From positions 2,815,001 to 2,879,000 of the forward strand of contig BSYQ01000006.1 in assembly GCA_030272585.1 (NCBI GenBank): a stretch of DNA of 64,000 nt. Reading direction: 5' to 3'. Positions 34,601 through 45,414 of this stretch are shown here, in pieces. Position 1 is the stretch's first letter, and every line of letters starts with the position of its first letter. This DNA comes from Bryopsis sp. KO-2023 (taxonomy: Eukaryota; Chlorophyta; Ulvophyceae; Bryopsidales; Bryopsidaceae). The notes below the pieces were generated by a model, which had not been told where the DNA came from, did no database searches, and worked only from the letters and a program-made list of their open reading frames with translations. The translations under genes and the position numbers were made by a program.

Positions 34601-37064
34601 GCCGAACCCAGAGGGGGGCAGCAGCAGTCAGGAGGCCTGCTGGGTTTCGGAAGGTTCCACAGGTTCGGAAGAAGAAACCCCGTCCTCCTCGGACACCCCC
34701 ATCTCGAACGACGAGTTTCAAATGTTGTTGGGGCTTATCGAGCACCTCCTGAAATCGAAAGACAAACGAGTCCATGATTTCCTGAGCAAGCTGTACAAGT
34801 TTTTGTTCGGGTTGATCGGGGACTCTCCTGTTCATCAGCGGCTCTTACAGACTTTGGTGTCGAGGGCGGGGAGTGCAGGAGCGTATGGCCGAGAGGATGG
34901 TAAATTGCTGGATTTGCTTGTTGGGGTGGTCGAGAAATTCCCCACCTGTGCGACCACCACGGTGTCGATGTTGATCGGGGAGCTGGACGGCCACGCAAAA
35001 GCTCTGAAGACAGTCAGGGAAAAAGGTAACAGAAAAAAAGGAAAGGCCATATGCAAGCACTACAGGGTCTTGAGCGAAATGACAGTCAAATGACTGTTTC
35101 TCTTGTTCCATTGGTTACTTCCTTCTGTCTGGACTCATGCCCGATCAAGAAATCTATCTAGGTTCGGGGGTGAAAGTGGAATCAATAGTGGTTTCGTATT
35201 GTGGTTGTGCAGTGTCCAATTTTGAGCAAGAAAAGGCCAAGCTGGAGAGCCGTTTGAAGGAGCTGTCCAATAAGACTGGACGCGAGCGCAAGGAACTCAG
35301 GTCTCGGATTTCTGACCTCGAGGGAAAGCTGAGTAGGCTTGGGCAGGAGAAAAAGAGTGACCTTCAACGCGTCACATCGGAAAAGTCGGAGCTCCAGGAC
35401 CGAGTTCGTTCTTTGGAAGGTAACATTAGCATGATAACAATTATGCCCATGGAGGCTTTCTTTTCTTTCCTGTTTTTTTCAGATAAGTTGTCGGATCAGC
35501 TTTTTTTTTTAATGAAACCTTCCTTCTGCACAGGTCAATTGGATTGGATGCAAGCAGAGAGAAACGAGGAGCGAACTAGGGCCACTCAGAGTGCGAGCGC
35601 CGTCCAAGACTTGCAAAGGCAAGTCCGGGAGGCCGAAGGGCAAGTCACACAACTGCGAAAGCAAAAACGCGACGATGGTCGCTGGTTCAACCGGGAAAAG
35701 AACTCGATGAACGAAAAGATGTCCAATTTGGAAACGGAAAAGCGCCAGTTGGAGGGGGCCATGGGCAAGCTGAAGATGGAGCTCTCACAACGGTCTGGGG
35801 AAGTCGCGCAGCGGGACAAGAAGGTGGAGGAGCTCGAGAAGAGTTGCCAAGAGAAGGACACGGAGGTAAGGGGGTAGGCCCTTGATGTGCGTTTGTGTAT
35901 GTATGCTTGCTATGGACCGAATTGTGAATCAAGGATGGGCTCTATTCGGTGGTCTGTGAACATCTGGAAATGGCAACAGAAGCTGATTTGAAAACCTCTG
36001 GGTGATGATATCGATCTGGCAGATGGAGGCAACACCGCCTTCTGAGAAAACAGCCCTGTTTTCGTGGTTGGCATGCATGATAAATCATGGCTTGATCCCA
36101 AGTGTTGATCGATTCTCTAGCTTCAGATTAAGGGCTCGGACGTAAGTTTTCTTTTTGTGGGGGTCAGGTGGCACAAGTGAGGGCAACAGCGGAGACGACT
36201 GCGAGCGAGCTACGTGAACGGCAAGAGTATGTGGTGAGGCTGGAAGGGGAGCTCGGGACTCAAACTCAACGGTGTTCCAGGCTCGAGGGCTCCGGGCTGG
36301 AGGAGCTGGACATCGCTCAACTCCAAGAACTGTCGAGCACGCACGAACGGTCAATGAAGCTGATCGGAGACATCCTTCAAAGACGCGGGGTGGTGCGACC
36401 TCGGCCACCCCCTGAAGAAGAATCGCAGCCGATTTTGGGTCTGGGAATCAGCTCAGGCGCGGCAGCGCAGTACTTACCCAGTCCGCCACAACATCAATGG
36501 CATGGGGGTTTCAGGGAGCCCCAACAGCAATCTCGGCCATCGTTGTTCCGCTCAGGCAGCGACATCCCGGGGTATGGCAGGGAGGAGAGGCTGTCCCCCT
36601 TCCCTGGAGTGCCTCCACGAGGACCGGATATACCCTCGGTGATGTCGAACAGCGATTTCGGGAGAGGGCACTCGAAACTGGGTTTCGGACTGGATGCAGA
36701 CTCATCTATGGGTTTGATGAGGGGGCCGTCGGAGTACACACCCACCCAAAACGGTGGATATCCTCCTAGACCGCTCGCCAATGACACATTTTCTGGGTAT
36801 CATGCACAGCCGCCGCGAACGCCGGCATATGACGTTTCCCAGCACACCCCCTCCCCCGCGCCAGGCTCGTATTTGTTTGCCAATCGGTCTCAGGATGCTT
36901 CCTGGTATGGCGGTCGGACTCCGGGTGGCGGCGGGCTGAGCAACACTTCGAACACCACGACCGGGATTCAACGAGATGGGCTGGACGGTAGGCCGTTGAA
37001 CAATGGATTTGTTAGTGGTCTGTTCGGTAGCGGAAGTCTGACCAATGGAAAACGAATCTGGTGA
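28648..37064 (+). CDS. Four-MATH-domain, coiled-coil TRAF-like protein (plant At2g25320 type)
   Basis: Eight in-phase exons (28648-29053, 29769-30767, 31420-32498, 32758-32893, 33055-35025, 35213-35419, 35534-35865, 36168-37064) give 2008 residues. MATH (TRAF-C-like) domains fold as beta sandwiches that bind partner peptides. They lie at about 98-231, 250-394, 422-565 and 596-735, with repeating signatures such as VGGYDCRLLIYPGG, GKFVWKIENFTRLKEM, KSHGWCDF and DWGWREFISLTSLFDQ. An acidic Ser/Glu linker and a helical region (LLLNIRGLATPLLDMLLDIM) follow, then a long Gly/Ser/Pro-rich part with an acidic run (DDEESDEGSNEDGG). Coiled coils lie at about 1530-1800, with GSGLEELDIAQLQELSSTHER, and the tail is Gly/Pro/Asn-rich. 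Order and motifs match the land-plant MATH proteins of the At2g25320 kind as I remember them; their molecular role is not well defined. The ATG at 28648 is the first in frame. Confidence 0.92.
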
Positions 37065-39852
37065 GATATATAGCGATGGTAGGATGGAAAAAGAGAGGCG
37101 TTACACCCACGAGCGAGAAAACGCCAGAAAAAAAGACATCGGTCGGGATAATAGGGGGGAGGACTATATATAAGAAGAAAACAAGACGAAAAAGATAATC
37201 AATATACCAACATGACAAGAAAAAAAGAAAAGAAAACCACCTAAAAGAAAAGAGGAAAGGGGTCAAGCTTGGCTTAAAAGGAGAAGCGAGCAACAAAGTG
37301 AGGACTTGAAAAAAAAAAAACTGGTGATTTATGGTTTGTTTGTTTTTTTTGTTTTTGAAGATGCCAGGGAGGCATGAGTTGGAGGGGGTGGATATTGGAT
37401 TTCGTATGTGTGTTTTGTTGTGTGTATTTGAGCGCCGGTTTGAAAGGAAAAAGGAAAAAAAAGAAAGAACGCTGAGAGGACGGAGAAAGAGATTTGCAGG
37501 GTGTGTTTCTGTTGTGTTTTATATATTTGCCTCGAGAGGGGCGATATCTGAACATTAAAAAAAAGAAGAGGAAAAGAAAACGAAATCAATCTGTATTGCA
37601 TGCGCATGTTTGTACTGTTAAAACCATGATTGCTTTGGTTTCGTTTTTTTCGCTTGATATTTTTTTTTTTCCTTTTTTTTGTTATTTTTCGCATGTATCG
37701 GCGGAATATATACCGCCTACAATTAAACATGTGAAAAATTTTGAGAGGAAAGAAAAAGAAGCTGCCACTCTACCCCCCCCCCCCCTGGCCTCCCCAAACA
37801 AACTTGAAATCATTTAAAAGGCAAGGTTTTTCAGTACTGGTGTGCGCGTGTGGATTTATATATGTATGTTCGCCCTGTATCAGGGTGAAAAAAAAAGGAG
37901 TGAGGGAAAAGAATTGCCCATGTTGTATTTGTGGTTTGGGAGTGTCACAGCTCTTGTCAAAACAGGAGACAAGAAAGCGCACAAAAAATACCAAGGGGAA
38001 AGAAGTTTTAAAAAAGAGGTTAAAAAAAAGAAAGCCACCTAGAGAACGAAGCAAACAAAGAAAAGGGGTGGGGATGGGAGGGGCTGAAAGAGAGAGAGAG
38101 AGAGAGAGAAGGAGATTAAGCTAAAAAGAATTGTACGAACAAAAACACATGCAGGGGAGAAGCAGAGGAGAAAGAGAAAAGAGTGAGAAAAGGGATGCAT
38201 CGTTTTATTTTGATGTGGTGATTGTAAGATTTGTGCCGTGCTGGTGTTATTGGGCCTCATATTGTTGTACCTTCTTTTTTTGATTTTTTTGGGGAGGGGA
38301 GCGGAGGGGAAAAGTGTGAGAAGAGAGGGAAGAAGTGTGTTGAGATTTTTTTTTTTTTGGGGGGGGGGGGGGAGAAGGGATGATTGAACGGATCAGGAAG
38401 TTGACGAGACGAAAGGTATATTTTGCTTTAAGAGTGGGGGTGGTACTTGCTTTTAATAGCTATTGTTGTTTTTTTCTTTCGATTTGTCCGAGATATTAAG
38501 AAAAAAAATACTGTAATGCTGTTTTCTACACAGAGATTCTTCCAAAAAAAACTTTTGATCTTTTTAGTTATTGTTTGTGGGTTCATGCATTCTGGCTTGG
38601 TTTTTCTTGGCACTTTTTTTTTTGAAGAGGGGGGGGGGGTACGAAGGATGTTTTTCAGAGGGGGGGAAAGGGGAGTTGTATGGAAGGGGTTCTTAGAAGA
38701 AAAAAAGAAACAAGAAAAGAAAAGAAAAAAGACGGGATGCCATCAGGTTAATTAATTAATTGATCAATGAATGATAAAATGTTGGAGGAAAATCCTCTCA
38801 ACAAATGGAGACTGCTGGTGCTTTTTGTTGTGGTTTTTTTTTATGTGGCATTATATATTACTTATTGATTCAATCATGTCTCTCTTCAAGGAGAAAACAA
38901 AAATCATCCACGCATGCTTTTTCTGTCACTGTTTCTGTGCAAAAATCCTTGGTAAAGAAAACCCTCAATGCTGATTTTTCCTACTTGATGCGAACAGTTC
39001 ATCGTTTTGGCAGGTTTTGAGGGATTTTGGCCTAAAAACACTGGTGGCATTTTTTATTTTTTTTTCTCTCCAGAAAATACAAGACAGCTTGGAAAAAAAG
39101 ACTGATAATGGCATGCCCAAGAAAAGACGCACACACACAGAGAGCATCATATATTTGGATTTACATATTTGCTTCATCTCATCTCCAGTAACTTTTTTTT
39201 TCCTTTTTCGTCCTTTCTTCTTATTTAAACACTCACAACGGCATCCCTTCGAAATAGCCTCAGAAACCCCCCTAGAATTAAAAACAACAGAATCATTTTT
39301 CAAAATCATACACAGCCCATCATCCTCCAAAGAAACAAAGGAAAAAAAACATAAACCTTTTCTTGTTTTGCTCCCCAGTCGCGCTCTTTTACAACATACA
39401 CGCAATACAGAAACCGACGGGTTTCCCCAAACAAATATACATTCATCAAATGAGTCAGACGGTCATCCACATTCTCAGCACCCCTCAAAGCTGTGCGTAT
39501 TTCTTCCCTCCTTGACACTGATCCACCCACCCCTCGAGCAACCTCCATTCAAATATCTAACCAAATGTTGCATATCCGGGTGGAACCATCACCTTTTTCT
39601 CGGCCAAATCTCCTCCGAAACCAAAACCCACGCACAAAATGGAAAAAAGAAAGACAAAAATATGTTCCTTTTGGATGAAAATTTGAGGCTTAACTAAGAA
39701 TCGCCAACAGGGCCAAAAAAAAATGATAAAGGAAAGAAACATAGCCTCACAGCCCCCCTCCCCGAACTAATCCAGCACCCTAATAATAACTTGCATGCAT
39801 TTCGCACGATGCACAGGCATTCCCTGTTTTTCTTGCCGGGCACCCATACCCT
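37065..39852. other. Convergent intergenic region between the MATH and BTB genes
   Basis: 2.8 kb between stop codons on opposite strands. The left part, 3' of the + gene, is A/G-rich on the + strand with (GA)n near 38,093-38,109 and G runs near 38,360. The right part, 3' of the - gene, is C/T/A-rich on the + strand. No exon is recognised. Confidence 0.6.
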
Positions 39853-41228
39853 TCAGTGCCAAGAAGATAACCTATCGATCAAATTTTCCGTGGGTTTTTT
39901 TATGCGCGGACCTTGTGCGAGCGCCATCACCACCAACTGCGAAATTTCAGGAGATTTTTTCACCACAGGCGAGGCACAGATCTGTTGCAATTGAGCGGCC
40001 GACAAATTCCCCAGGTTGCAGCAGTCCAGCACCGTTTTGGGGTCGAAATCCCTCACGGCCATATCCTTCCGGTTACGGTCCATCCAATTCAGCAACCCCT
40101 TCACCACCCAAAAGAACTGGTCATCCGAAATCCCCCGTCCGAACAAACCATTTGCATGATTCACGATCGCCACGGAAGATTCCTCGTCCAAATGCATGTT
40201 CAGAAACATCTCGCACTCCGCCAGCTTATCCATGTTTCGCACGATGCAGTCCCGGCATTTCGCCATCAAATCAGTTCGTCCGCAGAACACCGCTTGCCCC
40301 ATGAAAACGCAGCAATTCGTGGTGGTGACGGTCATGTTCCCAGCCTCGAATTTTTTGCACAGGTCCTCCAACACCGGGATGTTGAATCGATACGCCAACC
40401 AGCCCAGATGCACCACGAAATCGCAACTGATTGCACATCGCCAGGTGTGCATGAACAGCAGCATTTGCTCCAGAGCTTGCGAATTCACATCCTCCATCAA
40501 GACTTCCGGCATTCCGGGGTTCGACCCATGCAAAGCACCCCCCGCTGCCGCCATCGATTGAAAAGCTGTACTATGGGCACAGAGGACGGATTTCAAACAA
40601 TAGAAGCGCTTCTTGGCCCCGATAATCACCACATCGTGAAACCTTTCCGGGTTCTGCAGGGACGCCTCCGCCAGGTGCGACATTGTTTCACGGGCATCAT
40701 ATTTAACCTGGGCGAAAACAAAAACAGCAAAAAAAAAAATCCGTTGGAAGAACATATCGTCACACTTGGTGCCAGCCACCCTTTTTGTTTTTCAATCAAC
40801 ATTTTTTTTTTAACGACAGGGTTTTTACTTCCAGACCATACCACCACTCTTTCACATTCGTTCTTGGAAAAAAAAATAACTTTTGCTGGTTTGGTGATCA
40901 CTGCAATGATCACCCTGCAATTTTTCCCCTCATTCATGGGGCTTTTTGAAGCCAACACCTCCTTGATCTTTTTTTTTTTGCTTTTTTTTGGCTATACTCA
41001 GGCACCCCCCACCTGCCCCGGTCGATTTTTTGTCCCCTTCTTGTCACTCATATTTAGCACTTGGCGCTGATTCCGGATAAGTACGGCGCTGTCTGTGGCT
41101 ATGCTAAGGTACAATTTATCCTCAGCAGCCCTCAGCCATATGTCGTTAACAGTTTTTGTCGTGTTGGACACGTTGAAATCTGCAGCGCACCAGCAGATGG
41201 CGTTACAATATGATACGACAGGATCCAT
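39853..41228 (-). CDS. BTB/POZ-BACK domain protein, likely cullin-3 adaptor
   Basis: Two exons, 41228-41013 and 40707-39853, give 356 residues. The BTB fold begins near residue 90 (RFHDVVIIGAKKRFYCLKSVL, then CAHSTAFQSM), with the conserved buried Asp of FHDVVI and the LKSVLCAHS helix. It runs through VLMEDVNSQALEQMLLFMHT to about 195. A BACK-like helical region follows at about 195-300 (DLMAKCRDCIVRNMDKL, LNWMDRNRKDM). No Kelch, MATH or other substrate domain is seen. The family usually bridges cullin-3 ligases to substrates; partners here are unknown. The first exon contributes 72 residues of unknown fold. Its join is in phase (CAG|GTG donor) but is not backed by homology, so the true start could differ. 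Codon 1 is ATG. Confidence 0.8.
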
Positions 41229-42357
41229 GCCGTACCCAGCAGTCTACATCGCGAACCGTGTGCGGTTTGCACAGTTGAGGTGGCGTTAGACCGGCGTCGC
41301 GCGCGTCAGACCGGCGCCGACCGGTGACACCACATGCCAAAAAAAACAAAGAGAAAAGCTGTCTGCTGTCTAAATTTGGTGGGATTTTCTTTGTCCAGGG
41401 AGCTTTCTTTTGGGTGGGTTTTGTTTTTGTTGTTCTTACCTTGTATTACTCTGGCATTATGGGGGGTGATGTCCTCTTTTTGCTGTAATTGATTGATTGC
41501 TGTCCAAATTTGTTTTACAGAATCCAAATTTGGACTGTTCCAAACCACCCCCCTTTCGTCTCCCTCAATCTTTCCCCCCCCCCTGCCTATTTTGGGGTGT
41601 CCAGTTGATTGCCGACTCGGAGGTTGGTGGCGATCCACCACCCACTTTCCCCTGTGTAGATTCCATTTATTCAGTTGATATTGAATGAGTCATATTTTTG
41701 TGTTGAATTCGGATGTTCATCATTATGTGGTTTCGGTACCAAAGATCAATAAACATCTGTTGGAAAGGCACAGGGTGCAGCCCATGCTCATCCACAGATG
41801 AGGAACATCCAAGGTTTGGGTCTGTGTTGGCCTGGACTACCGGTGGCAGGGATGGAAAATATATATATATATGTATATAAATGGAATGGTTTGGCTGCAG
41901 ATCTGCCCTCGGGAAACAATGGTTTGGTCCATGTTCAGCCAAGAAAGCAGATCAGAAGGCAATGCATGTGTAACCTCTTCCCTTAATATCAAAAAACAAC
42001 AGCATTAACGTCTTCCTTCTTATGACAGATCCACTACAAACCCATCTGAACTGCTTGAGAAAAAAAAAAAAGCCCCCCCACCCCCCCAACCACAAGTCGC
42101 ATCGCCAACCCCTCCCCATCCTCTCCAGTGTCCTCCACCACCACCAAGTCTGCATTCCATGGTGCCTAAATTCTCATTTGATTTGGTATCGATGCTGTTG
42201 CAAATATCCAAGCACATGTGCATTATTTCCATCTCTCCCGGGGGGCTTGAAAGCAAACCTCAATAAAAAGAGCAAGAAAACAATGTTCCCATTAATTTGA
42301 AATCTTATTGTTTTTTTATATAAAAAAAAGAAACAAGATTGGATATTGATGGAGGGG
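41229..42357. other. Intergenic region between two minus-strand genes
   Basis: About 1.1 kb. A GC-rich patch with repeated AGACCGGCG lies at 41,287-41,330, just upstream of the BTB start, and may be promoter. The rest has C runs near 41,573, an (AT)n run near 41,860 and AT-rich sequence. No exon is supported. Confidence 0.5.
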
Positions 42358-43925
42358 CTAAGCGCAAGTCCACTTTTTTGCTATAGGCACGTATTCCTCG
42401 CTGCATTGAGGAGTGTTTTTGAGCGTGCTTTCGAAATCCAGGGATGGGATGTCGGAGGTGCATTGTTGGGCTTGCAATCTCAACACTTCAGAGCAAAAAA
42501 GAAAACAATAAAAAAAATCAAACAAACGAACAAACCATCCCAACAAAAACCGCACAATCACAACAATTCAAATTTTCAGTGCTGGTCATCGAATCAAAGG
42601 GAAGGAGCAGCTGTATCCACCAAATATATCTCGTTTCGCATTATATATATCCACCCTTCAACTCAACTCCCGGTGCACATATCTCTTTTCGTGTGTGTTT
42701 TTTTGTTAATGTGTTACATTGAGGCAGCTCCATTATTGCTCGTGACCCCATGCAAATTCATTTGGAAAAGAGTAGATACTTGGCACAGCATTCGTTGTTT
42801 GCTGCATTTTGAAATCAAAACTTAATCTGCAAGCAGAACAACGATAAAGTCTGGAAATGAACACAGCATGGAATGATACAACTCTTACCCTCATTCGCAA
42901 CATTCACATCTCCTCCCACAAGCTCAATTAGCCCATCGAAAACAGTGTCTTTGCATCCGCACCCCTGAAACAACCAAAATCAAATTCAGCAGCAAAAACG
43001 GACTGACTAACAAGGCAAAAAGAAGCAAGAAAGCTAAAAACTCAACATGGGTATCATGAACATGAACAGATTTCCTTTGCTTGATAGGATTTTTTCTGCA
43101 CGCGGTAAATATGCACACACCGCTTTGGCTAGAAGACACAGCGGCGCACAGCACCTACATAATCCAAAAAAACACAAACTGTGAATGCCGATCTGCTGAT
43201 CATTCAGCAGCATGTTTTCATGTCAAAGTCACAGGGAAAATCCTCGACAAGAATTAAATTTCCCTTTTTTTGGAGAACAAAGGACGCAGTCTGCGGAGTC
43301 AGACTGGGGGGCACACTCTGTTTTTCGTTTTCGAGATCATGGCCATATTTTACGCAACGCAACGCTTTGAGGAAGAGCGGGGCTAGCTCCAGCGCTGGAT
43401 CCCCACACTCACTCCATTGTCATGACAACGCCATCCTTGAGCAAGACATCCCTCATAACATTGCCGTTGATCACCACGTTTTCCCCTTGGCCCTCGACTT
43501 TCGCGATCATGTTCAGCGCTTTCCCCAAATTCTGATCGATCGCGGGCAGCAAATCCATGCATCCCAGGATCCACTTCTTGGCGTTCTCCTTGCAGCCGAA
43601 TTCCGAGGGAATGCCTTTGTAAATGGGGTTCTTCTCGACCAACCCGTTCACCGTCGTTCGGATCGCCGCGAGTTCTTCTGGAGTTTGAGCGCAGCCATGT
43701 CCTACGCATGCGGTGCACCCCAGCTTTCAGTTCGATCCAGCACAGATCGCAAGAAAATCGGTGGAGTTTTAGACAAACGAGGGGCTTCGTTGAACGTTTT
43801 GTTCAACAGAGCTAACACACGACGCTGATCCAGTCTTGAGCAGCGGGAAAACGAACGGTTGCGTCCATACCAGCAAGACTGACGAATGCTAAGGCAAAGA
43901 GAACAGCTTCGATCGCCATGTTCAT
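42358..43925 (-). CDS. Small secreted cysteine-rich protein, family unknown
   Basis: Five exons, 43925-43871, 43701-43413, 43154-43121, 42964-42889 and 42470-42358, join in phase to a 188-residue protein. A signal peptide is evident: MNMAIEAVLFALAFVSLAG, with cleavage likely just after, before HGCAQTPEEL. Eleven Cys follow in the mature part, including FGCKENAKKWILGC, ECCAPLCLLAKAGCGC, QQCTSD and a C-terminal KKWTCA, so a disulfide-rich extracellular protein is likely. A helical middle (LLPAIDQNLGKALNMIAKVEG) separates the Cys clusters. I do not recognise the family. A simpler two-exon reading would stop at 43409 after 115 residues. I prefer five exons because GTGAGT is a strong donor and all later phases agree and end on a natural stop. 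The role could be cell wall or defence, which is speculation. Confidence 0.65.
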
Positions 43926-44413
43926 ATTCGCGCACGTGTTGATATTTTGGTGGTGGCTGTCGAAAATGGTTTTCCCCTCCGAGTGTCGGTTTGTTTCGTT
44001 TTGTTGCGTTTGTGCTGGGTGGGTGTGCTGTCTGTCCTTTCAAGCCATAGCAAAGGGAGGAGTGTTGATGGTGTGAGGTCATGCTCCTTTCTTTTCAGAT
44101 CGTGTTAGGGGGGCGCTCGGCGCGTGCGTAATGGGAGCTGTCCTGCCAAGAGTCTTTTTGTTCACGACTGTTTATCGCCGATCTTCATCACACGTTCGCT
44201 CATTTGGAGTGGTTTTGGGGCTCCTTTTGCTTTTTTCACCAACCCCACTCCAAACGAACGAACTTTTTGACGGTGGCTGTCTCAAATAATCCTTGCGCTC
44301 TTCCTTTGAAAGGGAATTTTGGGCTGGCCAGCAAACATTTTCAAAGGAGTGTCGAACTCTCCCTCAGAATCTGGCTCGATCAGATGATTAAAGAGGTGGT
44401 GTCACTTCAGCTG

Positions 44414-44460
44414 TACAACAAACAGCATATTGAATTTTGGCCATACAACAAACAGCATAT
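44414..44460. repeat. 17-nt direct repeat, 30-bp period
   Basis: TACAACAAACAGCATAT occurs at 44414 and again at 44444, followed by TGAA and CGAA. Confidence 0.85.
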
Positions 44461-44576
44461 CGAAGGTGACAAAAATACCTAGATAGAACCGAGAAGAAGA
44501 CTGTATCCTTGCTACCAAGATCTGATCTGTTCTATAAATAATCTCAGTCAACCTGGTCTGACACAACAGTGCAGTA

Positions 44577-44643
44577 ATGCTGATATAAATTGCACCAGTA
44601 AGAAGCTGCAGATTGTTGTTCAAAATGCTGATATAAATTGCAC
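44577..44643. repeat. 19-nt direct repeat, 48-bp period
   Basis: ATGCTGATATAAATTGCAC occurs at 44577 and 44625 in intergenic sequence. Confidence 0.85.
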
Positions 44644-44812
44644 AATTATTCCAAGCCAAACAAAGGCCACAAAGTTCTGCATTGATAACAAAAGTTTGGG
44701 ATTACATATGCCACCCATCGCTCAAAACTGCATGCCCAGCTGGGGTAAAAAAAAAGTGTGAAGAGAACACTGACAAATATATGGAAAAAAAATTCCCTAT
44801 GAACTGGAAGGA

Positions 44813-44843
<31 letters not shown>

Positions 44844-45414
44844 CTGAAAATATATAGAACATTTACAATGCAGACACCAAGAAAAAGAAAAGAAAAATTA
44901 ACCGTTCACAATCCTACCAAGTTCATTAGCTATTAAACAAAACTTTTTTTTTTTTTTCTTTCCGATCAGCTTGTCGATTCGCCTACATACTTTGCTTACC
45001 AATATTTTTACCTGAGATTTTTACAGGTTAAAAAACAAAAAGGGGGGGGGGGGATTTGCTGATCAAAAAAGGAAAGAAAAAATTGAATAAAAAACAATAA
45101 AATACAATGGGAAAATATTTTGCATGAGTGGTACTCTTTTTTTTCCCCCTTGTTCCTAGAAAAGAAAAGAAAAGAAAAATCATCACTCCATGTCGCACAA
45201 AAACCGAATATACATATATATATATATTTTTCACCCGACTTTCTTTGAAGCCCCTACCTCCCCTTCTCCGTTTTTATAATCCCTTCTTTCTTTCTTTCTT
45301 TCAACCACAATTCCACCTCTCATTTTCCCCCATCTACTTTTTTTTTTTTTTCGTTTCCCTGGATATTTTGTTCTCAAAATATTTCAGATTCTTGTTTTTC
45401 CCCCCCTCCTTTTT

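Larger units (their letters stand above)
43926..45414. other. Intergenic region upstream of the Cys-rich gene
   Basis: 1.5 kb with no supported exon. The part near 43,930-44,200 is probably the promoter of the Cys-rich gene. The part near 44,940-45,410 is rich in T/C runs and CTTT repeats on the + strand, the 3' flank of the next minus-strand gene. Two short direct repeats are annotated separately. Confidence 0.55.

Noticed and set aside
39913..41070. 385-codon + frame opposite the BTB gene
   Set aside because: Its translation is His/Gln-rich antisense of a clear BTB-BACK exon and runs through an intron.
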